DNA of 64,000 nt, from the NCBI GenBank assembly GCA_016933955.1, contig JAFGTT010000038.1, positions 62,001-126,000 of the forward strand, written 5' to 3'. The notes under the pieces were generated by a model. The model was not told the DNA's origin, ran no database searches, and saw only the letters and a program-made list of their open reading frames with translations. A program made the position numbers and the translations under genes. The stretch is from Candidatus Zixiibacteriota bacterium (lineage in GTDB: Bacteria; Zixibacteria; MSB-5A5; GN15; PGXB01). Below are positions 51,476-59,385 of the stretch, in pieces (within the stretch, counting starts at the first letter, position 1; each line of letters starts with the position of its first letter).

Positions 51476-52297
51476 ATGCATAAAGATCATTATGCCCTGG
51501 CCGATTATCATGTCCATCCCGATTTTTCCTTCGATGCCCAGGGAACGCTGGCTGAGCATTGTGAGGCGGCCCGCAAGCGGGGAATTGCGGAAATATGTTT
51601 TACTTCACATTATGATACCAATCCGGTTCTTTCCGAAAAAACCAGGCAGATTAGAGTCGCCGGTGAAATGTTGCCGACCACGGTGGAGAATTTCCGTCAT
51701 TACGTAGAGGCTGTCGCCCACATCGGGGCAGAATCACCAATGGTGATCAAATGCGGGGTCGAAGCCGGCTATTATCCGGGCTGTGAGGAGGAAATATCCA
51801 GATTATTCAAGACCTATCGATTCGATTATAAACTGGGTGCGGTTCATGAGGTTGGGGATTTTAATATTTGTAATCCCAATCACTTCGAGGATGGTCATAA
51901 GGAATTGCCGCTAGGCAGTCTGCTGGATCGTTATTTTGAGGTTGTTGATCGGGCGGTGGAAAGCCGTTTATTCGATGTTATCGCCCACCTCGATATGTAT
52001 AAATGGTATGGGTTGAAATATTACGGGGAAGATTTATTGACGGCTCATCGCGGGCGAATCGAACCAATCCTGGAAAAAATGGCCGATTATAACATCGGGA
52101 TCGAGATCAACACAGCGGCTGTTCGTAAGGGACACAAAGAGTACTATCCCTCAATGGATATCGTCAACTTGGCCCGAGCGGCGGGAGTAAGGATCGCCGC
52201 GATCGGATCCGATGCCCATAAGCCGGACGAGATCGGTTATGATTTTGATGGAGCAATGGCAATCGCCTATGAGTTGTTTCCCTATTGCAACGAATAG
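51476..52297 (+). CDS. PHP-domain phosphoesterase (histidinol-phosphatase-like)
   Basis: A PHP-fold phosphatase of 273 residues. Metal ligands are visible in DYHVHPDFSFD near the start, SHYD, GVEAGYY, AVHEV, DVIAHLDMYK and the C-terminal AIGSDAHKP. This order fits the HisK-type histidinol-phosphate phosphatase. The ATG at 51476 is preceded by AGAGGAG at 51463-51469; a longer frame from 51458 lacks such a site. No other histidine genes are near, so the in vivo substrate is uncertain. Confidence 0.88.
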   Translation: MHKDHYALADYHVHPDFSFDAQGTLAEHCEAARKRGIAEICFTSHYDTNPVLSEKTRQIRVAGEMLPTTVENFRHYVEAVAHIGAESPMVIKCGVEAGYYPGCEEEISRLFKTYRFDYKLGAVHEVGDFNICNPNHFEDGHKELPLGSLLDRYFEVVDRAVESRLFDVIAHLDMYKWYGLKYYGEDLLTAHRGRIEPILEKMADYNIGIEINTAAVRKGHKEYYPSMDIVNLARAAGVRIAAIGSDAHKPDEIGYDFDGAMAIAYELFPYCNE

Positions 52298-52311
52298 GCC
52301 GGGGAAGGCCG

Positions 52312-52911
52312 ATGGCGGGTAAAACATTCCGGCTGAAAAGAGGTTTCTATCTAAGACCGACGCTCGAGGTCGCCCGCGATTTGATCGGCAAGGAACTGGT
52401 GTTTGAAAACGGCGGAAAACGCCTTGCGGCCCGACTGATGGAAGTCGAAGCATATATCGGCGAGGATGATCCGGCTTGCCATGCGGCGGTGGGACCGACA
52501 GATCGTAACCGGGTGATGTACGGCCGGGGAGGATTCAGCTATATTTATTTCATCTACGGGATGTATTATTGTCTCAATGTCGTAACTGAAAAAGCCGGTT
52601 TCCCGGCCGCGGTTTTGATACGGGGTGCGGTGCCGCTTGAGGGAATTGAAATTATGAAATCACATTTCGACCAGCCTTGCTCAGGCCGGTTGACCGATGG
52701 CCCCGGCAAGCTATGCCGAGCTTTCGGACTGACGCGCGAGCATAACGGTTTGGATCTGGTCAACGGCCCGCTGTACCTGATCGACAGCGGTTATGAACCT
52801 TCCGGAATAGAACATTCGGGACGTATTGGAATAAAAAAAGGAACCGGGAGACTCTGGCGGTTTTTTGAACCTTCGGATCATATTTCGGTTAAACGGGTAA
52901 AGACGGTTTAA
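52312..52911 (+). CDS. 3-methyladenine DNA glycosylase (AAG/MPG family)
   Basis: Removes alkylated purines from DNA. The 199 residues contain the AAG core: VARDLIGKELV at the start, the ETEAY-type VEAYIGEDDPACHA (Glu catalytic), the NRVMYG and YFIYGMYYCLNVV intercalating region, and LTDGPGKLCRAFGL. Length fits the bacterial AAG branch. The ATG at 52312 follows GGGGAAG; a TTG upstream overlaps the PHP gene. Confidence 0.92.
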   Translation: MAGKTFRLKRGFYLRPTLEVARDLIGKELVFENGGKRLAARLMEVEAYIGEDDPACHAAVGPTDRNRVMYGRGGFSYIYFIYGMYYCLNVVTEKAGFPAAVLIRGAVPLEGIEIMKSHFDQPCSGRLTDGPGKLCRAFGLTREHNGLDLVNGPLYLIDSGYEPSGIEHSGRIGIKKGTGRLWRFFEPSDHISVKRVKTV

Positions 52912-52999
52912 TTACGGTAATTCAGGGAGCAGGGAAATATGCCCGGGAAAATAAGATTTTATGACGTTATTTATGCATGATTAAGAAAGGATTTTAAAA

Positions 53000-53626
53000 T
53001 TGTTCGGTTCCGATTTTTTTCGCATGGCTCTGCTGGCCGCCCCGGTGATTTTCTTCTCACTGACGGTGCATGAGTTTTTCCATGCTTATCTGGCCTACCG
53101 TTTCGGGGATACCACGGCTAAAGATATGGGGCGACTGACACTCAATCCTCTGGCCCATCTGGATTTATTCGGGACCCTGATGATATTTATCTCGCAGTTT
53201 CATTTCGGCTGGGCCAAACCGGTACCGGTCAATCCTTTTAATCTACGCAATCCCCGCCAAGCCGATTTCTGGATTTCAGCGGCGGGACCGCTTTCAAATA
53301 TGGGGCTGGGATTAATATTCGGTTTGTTATATCGATTGACATCATCAGGTATGCTTATTCAGTCGACGGCATTGAACACGGTTATGTTTTACGGGGTACA
53401 AATTAATGTTGCGCTGGCCTTCTTCAATTTGATCCCTTTGTTTCCTCTCGATGGTTCCCATATTCTGTCATCGGTACTTCCGGCCCGCTACGAACCGCAA
53501 CTGGAGAGTTTTCAAAGATTCGGACCATTTATTTTAATTATCCTGATTGTGGCGGGAGCGGTATGGATGGTTCTGGGACCGTTTGTTCTGTTCTTTGTCG
53601 GCCTTTTTACCGGGATAACAATTTGA
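53000..53626 (+). CDS. Site-2-protease family membrane metalloprotease (M50)
   Basis: A 208-residue multi-pass protein. It carries the zinc motif HEFFH (VHEFFHAYLAYRFGD) near residues 22-26, the AKPVPVNPFNLRNPR loop, AAGPLSN and the third ligand in NLIPLFPLDGSHIL. Several hydrophobic segments are predicted. The TTG start follows AAGAAAGGA at 52983-52991. M50 proteases of this short type cleave transmembrane substrates. The next gene overlaps its stop by four bases. Confidence 0.92.
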   Translation: MFGSDFFRMALLAAPVIFFSLTVHEFFHAYLAYRFGDTTAKDMGRLTLNPLAHLDLFGTLMIFISQFHFGWAKPVPVNPFNLRNPRQADFWISAAGPLSNMGLGLIFGLLYRLTSSGMLIQSTALNTVMFYGVQINVALAFFNLIPLFPLDGSHILSSVLPARYEPQLESFQRFGPFILIILIVAGAVWMVLGPFVLFFVGLFTGITI

Positions 53627-54327
53627 TTGCCGGAAACTTCAAAGGATTAATACTGATGGTCGGCGGTCTCGTTATGGGACTGCTTCTAACAGGGTGTTCT
53701 CTGGCCAATCGGCAAAAATCCGGAGGCCAGCCGATTGAAACGGAACTGAACCTTCCAGCGGGAAAGGGAGATGCTTTCCTGTACGATGCCAGAATTTATC
53801 GCGATGGTCGCAAGAATTCGGTCCGCCTCGATGTTTATCGGTATGCCGACAGTCTCAGTGTGTTTGCAAGAGGCTATCTGGGCAAAGGGGTCCTGAAGGG
53901 TTTTATCCGGGGCGATTCGGTGCTAGCCTATTTTCCGACCGAAGATCAGTATTTTTACGGCCGGCTGGCGGATATTCTGCCCGGCACCTGCGCCGCCGGG
54001 ACGGAACTGGAAAAACTGCTGGTTGAGTTGTTTTTTCGGACGCCCGATGAAATGCAGTTGAATTTTGAAGACCTCTATTTGACAGTCGTGAAAGAATCCC
54101 GGAAGGAGAGAATTTACAGATTAACGGCGCGAGGATGCCCCGAGAGTATCGAATTGCACTATGATCTCAAAGAACATTGTTATCTTCTGGAGAAAATAGA
54201 ATATTCCAATCCCGATGAGTCTTTGAAATTTATGGCCGAACGCCGCCGCCAGAAACTCAACATCGATCTCCCGGCCGAGAAGAAATCGGTTTCGATACCG
54301 GAAACGGCCACAAGAATTTATCCGTAA
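53623..54327 (+). CDS. Outer-membrane-type lipoprotein of unknown function
   Basis: A 234-residue predicted lipoprotein. Starting at TTG 53623, which overlaps the upstream stop, gives a good lipoprotein signal (short Lys-containing n-region, Gly/Leu core, lipobox LLTG-Cys25). The alternative ATG at 53656 has AAAGGA nine bases upstream but loses the basic n-region. The mature part is beta-rich and charged (YDARIYRDGRK, YRYADSLSVFARG), reminiscent of LolB/DUF4292-like folds, but I cannot name the family. It precedes MsbA and the LPS glycosyltransferases, suggesting a role in envelope biogenesis. Confidence 0.75.
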   Translation: MIAGNFKGLILMVGGLVMGLLLTGCSLANRQKSGGQPIETELNLPAGKGDAFLYDARIYRDGRKNSVRLDVYRYADSLSVFARGYLGKGVLKGFIRGDSVLAYFPTEDQYFYGRLADILPGTCAAGTELEKLLVELFFRTPDEMQLNFEDLYLTVVKESRKERIYRLTARGCPESIELHYDLKEHCYLLEKIEYSNPDESLKFMAERRRQKLNIDLPAEKKSVSIPETATRIYP

Positions 54328-54418
54328 TCATAAGCTCCGGTTGACTTTTTAAATACATTTCACATATTGATGGTTTATAGTAATCGGGAATTTATAGTGC
54401 TGATTATGATTGAATAAT

Positions 54419-56365
54419 ATGAGTCTGATGAGAAGAACATTCGGATGTCTGAGACCCTATCTGGGTCGTCTGATTATATCATCAGTCTCGGCGGCCATTC
54501 ATGCTCTTCTGGCGGGATTGTTTGTCTGGCTGGCCGGTCCGCTTCTGATGACGCTTTTCCAAACCGGAGATATAACAACGGTATCGAACCGGACCGAACC
54601 GATTGTTAATGTTCAATCATCACCTTCATCACCATCGGATAAATCTTCCGGCGTGGTTAACGACCTCGAGAAAAAGCTCGATTTCCTGGCTCGAACGAAA
54701 AACAGCCTCAAAGAGAAGTTGAATGAGCATGTTTCCGGGGATGATCGGCGGGGAACGCTGGTTAATTTCTGCATCCTGATAATCATTATTACCATCGCCT
54801 CCAATTTTTTCCTGTATATACAGGGTTTTTTCATGGCTTATATCCAGCAATCGGTAATTCGGGATTTCCGCAACCGGTTGTTCGAGAAATACCAATCGCT
54901 GTCACTCAGTTATTTTCATAAGCAGAGGACCGGGCAACTTGTTTCGCGGGTAACCAATGATGTCATTGTCCTTAATGAGACGGTTGATCTGGGCTTTAAC
55001 CGCTTGGTGATTGATTCGCTGACGGTTGTTATTTTGACGGCCTTTCTGGTTTTGCTCTCATGGAAATTGACTCTCCTGGCCGCCCTGGTTCTGCCTCTGG
55101 TTTTCGGATTTATATACTGGATGGGCCGCAAGTTACGCCGGTACTCGGCCCGGTCACAGGAAAAAATGGCCGATGTCAACTCGGTTTTGGAGGAGACGGT
55201 CTCCAATATCAGGATAGTCAAGGCCTATGCCATGGAGCAATTTGAAATCCGGAAGTTTTTCAAAGCCACCTCGGACTATTTTCGGGCGTTGGTTCGGATG
55301 ACCCGTATTCGGCATCTGGCTTCGCCGGTCAATGATATTTTGATAGTCGCCGCCGGAATATTGATCCTCCTTTACGCCGGAAGCAGAATAATCAACGGCG
55401 GGGGGGAGATGGATGCCGGAGATTTTATGACTTTTGTCATTGCCATGTTTTCCCTGATAAAACCGGTCAAGAATCTATTTCAGATACATATCAAACTCCA
55501 GGAAGGTATGGCGGCGGCCGAGAGAATATTCGAGGTTGTCGATACGCCGATTCAGGTGCAGGAAAAGCCGGGAGCCATCGTGAAAACCCGATTTGAATCG
55601 GTAATAAAATACGAGAATGTCTCTTTTGCCTATCAAAGCGGCTCTCCGGTCATCTCCAATATTGATCTTGAGGTCGGCAAAGGCGGGGTGGTTGCCCTGG
55701 TGGGACCGTCGGGGGCAGGGAAATCGACCCTGTTCGATTTACTGCCAAGGTTTTATGATCCGACCGAAGGACGGATCACGATTGACGGCGTTGATATTCG
55801 CGACCTGACTCTGAATTCGCTGAGGGGGATGCTGGGGATTGTCACCCAGGAAACATATTTATTCAATGACTCCATACAGAACAATATTGCTTATGGGCTG
55901 GAGGATGTTACTTCGGAGCAGATAATCGAGGCGGCGCGGGCGGCCAATGCCCATGATTTCATCAGTGAGTTCAAACACCGGTATGAGACTCAGGTGGGTA
56001 ACCGGGGAGTCCGTCTGTCTGGCGGTCAGCGCCAGAGGATTGCGATTGCCCGGGCGTTATTGAAAAATCCACAGATTTTGATTTTTGACGAGGCTACCTC
56101 GGCGCTCGATACCGAATCGGAGCTTCTGGTACAGGAGGCGATCGAGAGGTTAATGCAGGATCGGACGACGCTGGTGATTGCCCATCGCCTGTCAACCATT
56201 GTCAATGCCGACCGGATTGTGGTTATCGAACGCGGACGGATAATAGAGAGGGGCCGGCACGAGGATCTTATCCGAAAGTCGGGTCTGTATCATAGACTTT
56301 ATATGATGCAGTTTAAAAACGGCCAGGAGGAAACCGGTTCGCCCGGACCGATTACGGCCGGATAG
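54419..56365 (+). CDS. msbA: ABC transporter of the MsbA type (lipid A flippase-like)
   Basis: A half-transporter: six membrane helices in the N-terminal about 340 residues, then an ATPase with Walker A GPSGAGKST, Q-loop TQET, signature LSGGQRQRIAIARA and Walker B ILIFDEATSALD. It differs from standard MsbA by an insertion of roughly 80 charged, Ser-rich residues between helices 1 and 2. It begins the glycosyltransferase run (56381 to 59365). MsbA exports lipid A-core; the local glycosyltransferases support that reading. The start is uncertain between TTG 54410 and ATG 54419. Confidence 0.93.
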   Translation: MSLMRRTFGCLRPYLGRLIISSVSAAIHALLAGLFVWLAGPLLMTLFQTGDITTVSNRTEPIVNVQSSPSSPSDKSSGVVNDLEKKLDFLARTKNSLKEKLNEHVSGDDRRGTLVNFCILIIIITIASNFFLYIQGFFMAYIQQSVIRDFRNRLFEKYQSLSLSYFHKQRTGQLVSRVTNDVIVLNETVDLGFNRLVIDSLTVVILTAFLVLLSWKLTLLAALVLPLVFGFIYWMGRKLRRYSARSQEKMADVNSVLEETVSNIRIVKAYAMEQFEIRKFFKATSDYFRALVRMTRIRHLASPVNDILIVAAGILILLYAGSRIINGGGEMDAGDFMTFVIAMFSLIKPVKNLFQIHIKLQEGMAAAERIFEVVDTPIQVQEKPGAIVKTRFESVIKYENVSFAYQSGSPVISNIDLEVGKGGVVALVGPSGAGKSTLFDLLPRFYDPTEGRITIDGVDIRDLTLNSLRGMLGIVTQETYLFNDSIQNNIAYGLEDVTSEQIIEAARAANAHDFISEFKHRYETQVGNRGVRLSGGQRQRIAIARALLKNPQILIFDEATSALDTESELLVQEAIERLMQDRTTLVIAHRLSTIVNADRIVVIERGRIIERGRHEDLIRKSGLYHRLYMMQFKNGQEETGSPGPITAG

Positions 56366-56380
56366 ATTCGGGATGATGCC

Positions 56381-57517
56381 ATGCCGCCCCGTTATATTAA
56401 AAAGATTGAACATGCTTTCAAGAGCCTTCTCAACCTGCCGCTGTGCCTGATACTTGGGAAGGGCGACCCGTTTCGGATCCCGGTTGATCCAGCCCAAATA
56501 AAATCAATTTTGATACTTCGACCCGATAAGCTGGGTGATATGATTGTCACCATTCCGGTGTTTCATGCCATCAAGAAGCATTACCCGCACCTTCGAATCG
56601 AGGTTATCGCCTCGCCCCGTAATAAGGGCATGATTGAGCATGACCCGCAGGTCGATGAAATACACCTGTACACCAAGAATATTTTCAAAGATCTGGCGTT
56701 GATAATGAAATTGCGGCGGCGCAGATTTGATATTGTTTATGATCCGATCTGTCACGATTCCACCACCGGGCTTCTGTTGAGCCGGATAATCGGCCGCGGA
56801 GCCGTGCGGGCGGCGGCACGCAAGTTGAAACTGAGGTCATTTTATGATTATTGCCGGCCATATTTGCCGGATGGGACCGATCATAATATTGATAACGGTT
56901 TTTTGATATTCGAAGTATTCGGGATCAATCCGGATTCGGTGGATCCCTTTTTGCCAATTCATTTGCCGGAGGAATCGAGGCGAAAGGCGGATCATTTTTG
57001 GATGACTCTGCCGGATAATGGCAGTTTTCGGGTCGGGCTGAATATTTCCGCCGGGAGTCGTACGCGGACTCTGGAAATCGAAAAATATATCGAGATCGTT
57101 AATTATCTTCACGTTAATCATCCCAATCTGGAATTCGTGATTTTGTGCGTTATGGCCGACCGTCATAAAGCCGAAGATCTGATGAGAAATATCCGGGCGG
57201 CATCGTACCTGATTCCCGAACACCTCTCTTTACTTGATGTGGCGGCCATCATAAAGCGGCTGGACCTGCTGATCAGTCCCGACACTTCGATGATACATAT
57301 TGCCCGGTTGATGAAAATTCCTGTGGTGGGATTGTATTCGGGGCATAAACGGAATTTTCATTTCTGGCGGCCTTATCGGCAAAAACACGGGGCAGTTGTG
57401 GCCGTGAATATTGATAATATTTTTGATATTATGCCGGATCAGGTAGTCTCGGAATTCGAATTGCTTATCGAGGAAATAGGATATTCCGAGAAATCACCTT
57501 CCGGAAAGGACCATTAA
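56381..57517 (+). CDS. Glycosyltransferase family 9 (heptosyltransferase-like)
   Basis: A 378-residue GT9 enzyme: ILILRPDKLGDMIVTIPVFHAIK is the donor-site start, with an aspartate-rich middle and a C-terminal ISPDTSMIHIARLMKIPVVGLYSG acceptor/donor motif. It transfers heptose or a similar sugar to the LPS inner core on the cytoplasmic face. It starts 16 bases after msbA. Confidence 0.93.
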   Translation: MPPRYIKKIEHAFKSLLNLPLCLILGKGDPFRIPVDPAQIKSILILRPDKLGDMIVTIPVFHAIKKHYPHLRIEVIASPRNKGMIEHDPQVDEIHLYTKNIFKDLALIMKLRRRRFDIVYDPICHDSTTGLLLSRIIGRGAVRAAARKLKLRSFYDYCRPYLPDGTDHNIDNGFLIFEVFGINPDSVDPFLPIHLPEESRRKADHFWMTLPDNGSFRVGLNISAGSRTRTLEIEKYIEIVNYLHVNHPNLEFVILCVMADRHKAEDLMRNIRAASYLIPEHLSLLDVAAIIKRLDLLISPDTSMIHIARLMKIPVVGLYSGHKRNFHFWRPYRQKHGAVVAVNIDNIFDIMPDQVVSEFELLIEEIGYSEKSPSGKDH

Positions 57518-57528
57518 TAGGTGCTTTC

Positions 57529-58287
57529 ATGAGTACCATCGCGGCAATTATCATTACCAAAAACGAAGAGGCCAATATCGGCCGTTGTCTGAAATCAGTA
57601 TCATGGGCCGATGAGATAATTGTGGTCGATGACGGTTCGACTGATCGAACGCTGGAAATTGCGAAACAAAATGGCGCCAGGGTGTATTGTATCGAATGGC
57701 AGGGATTTGGCCAGGCCAAAAATCATGCCCTCAGGCAGGCCAACTCGGATTGGATTCTTTCTATCGATGCCGATGAAGAAATTACCGAAGAACTTGCGGC
57801 TGAGATAAAAGCTGTCATTAATGCCGCCTCGGCCTGCAACGGTTATTATCTTCCCCGGATGACTAATTTTCTGGGCCGCTGGATAAAGCATTCCCGCTGG
57901 TATCCGGATTATGTGTTGCGTCTTTTCCGGCGTGAAAAGGGTTCTTTCAGCGATACACTGGTTCATGAAAAAACACTTTTGGACGGGACGACAGATAGGT
58001 TAAAAAATCACATGCGGCACTTTTCTTATCCGGATATCGATACCTACTTCAAGAAGTTAAGAAGGTATAGTGATCTGGGCGCCCGGGAGATGCATGAGAA
58101 GGGTATCAGGTTTTATTCATCGTCCCTTGTATTCCGTCCGCTGGCCTCGTTCCTTCGACATTATGTGACTGGAGCCGGTTTCCTTGATGGAATCGAGGGA
58201 CTGGCGATTGCTTTTTTATCGGCGTCGGGAGTGATGATCAAATACCTTAAACTTCGCGCTTTGGAAAAGGCGGCCGGGGATGATTAG
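57529..58287 (+). CDS. Glycosyltransferase family 2 (LPS core type, WaaE/KdtX-like)
   Basis: A 252-residue GT2 enzyme with AAIIITKNEEANIGRCLKSV at the start, EIIVVDDGSTDRT, the DxD-like SIDADEEI and an HE-containing acceptor segment (VHEKTLL). It resembles LPS core beta-glucosyltransferases. It starts 12 bases after the GT9 gene and its end overlaps the GT4 gene by 8 bases. Confidence 0.92.
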   Translation: MSTIAAIIITKNEEANIGRCLKSVSWADEIIVVDDGSTDRTLEIAKQNGARVYCIEWQGFGQAKNHALRQANSDWILSIDADEEITEELAAEIKAVINAASACNGYYLPRMTNFLGRWIKHSRWYPDYVLRLFRREKGSFSDTLVHEKTLLDGTTDRLKNHMRHFSYPDIDTYFKKLRRYSDLGAREMHEKGIRFYSSSLVFRPLASFLRHYVTGAGFLDGIEGLAIAFLSASGVMIKYLKLRALEKAAGDD

Positions 58288-59365
58288 AGTTCTTCATGTC
58301 GACACCGGCCGGGTTTTCCGCGGCGGTCAGCGTCAGGTTAATTTGTTGATTCATACTCTGGCCAGGTATGATCTGGAGCAGTATCTGGCTTGTCCCGAAG
58401 GTTCTCCGCTGGCGGCGGCCGCATCGAAGGCGGTTGTGAAGCTGTTTCCTCTATCGAAAAGCAATTTTATGCGCTTTCTTGAGCGGCGTGAAATCAGGCA
58501 TTTTATTGAGGACAATCGTATCAACCTGGTTCACGCCCATGATTCTCATGCTCATACCCTGATAACTATCATCAAAGCCAAACCGGCGCCGGCTCTGGTG
58601 GTTACGCGCCGATCGTCGGCCAGAATCGGTCTGGGAAGCCGGACCAAATACCTGGCGCATAATATCCGGTATATTGCCATTTCGAAACATATCCGAGGAC
58701 TTTTGGTGGATGGCGGGGTCCCTGAGAATATGGTCACGGTTATCAGTTCTATGATTGATTTTGAATCGTTCCGGAAGAATGCTGTCGAAATGGGAAAATA
58801 TGAGGCATACCGTGAGGAGAGCCGCAAAGTTATAATCTCGGGCGGGGCTTTTGATCACGAGAAGGGTTTTTTTGATGCCGTCAGAGCAATTCAGCGATTG
58901 AGTCAAAAAAGAAAGGATTTTGTTTATTACCTGTATGGTGAGGGAACGGAAGAGAAAAAAATGAGAGAATATATCCGGCTAAATAACCTGACCGAAATAA
59001 TCAGGATGCCCGGCTGGCAGAAAACACCCGCTGAATATCTTCAAGGAGGAACGGTGTTCATCTCGCCATCCTATGAAGAAGGCCTGAATATGTCGATTGT
59101 CGATGCTATGGCGGCCGGGGTGCCGGTGGTGGTGACCAATATCGAACCTCATGCCGAGAATGTGATCGATCATAAAAGCGGTCTGCTTTTCAATCCGGGT
59201 GATATCAATGGTATGGCGACAGCAGCCGGGAAGATTCTTGATGATAGCAATCTAGCCTCCGGTTTGATCAGTGAAGGTCTAAAAGTAGCGGAGCGGCATG
59301 ATTGCCGCCGGGTGGCCGGGCGAATTTATGACCTGTATTGTGAATTGGTTGCCTGCCGGGATTGA
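58280..59365 (+). CDS. Glycosyltransferase family 4
   Basis: A 361-residue GT-B enzyme: an N-terminal acceptor domain with GGQRQVN and VHAHDSHAHT, then a GT4 donor domain (RKVIISGGAFDHEKGFFDAV; FISPSYEEGLNMSIVDAMAAG, the E-x7-E type site; and PVVVTN). It completes the core/O-chain run and overlaps the preceding gene by 8 bases. Confidence 0.92.
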   Translation: MIRVLHVDTGRVFRGGQRQVNLLIHTLARYDLEQYLACPEGSPLAAAASKAVVKLFPLSKSNFMRFLERREIRHFIEDNRINLVHAHDSHAHTLITIIKAKPAPALVVTRRSSARIGLGSRTKYLAHNIRYIAISKHIRGLLVDGGVPENMVTVISSMIDFESFRKNAVEMGKYEAYREESRKVIISGGAFDHEKGFFDAVRAIQRLSQKRKDFVYYLYGEGTEEKKMREYIRLNNLTEIIRMPGWQKTPAEYLQGGTVFISPSYEEGLNMSIVDAMAAGVPVVVTNIEPHAENVIDHKSGLLFNPGDINGMATAAGKILDDSNLASGLISEGLKVAERHDCRRVAGRIYDLYCELVACRD

Positions 59366-59385
59366 AAGGCGTATAATATAAAATC

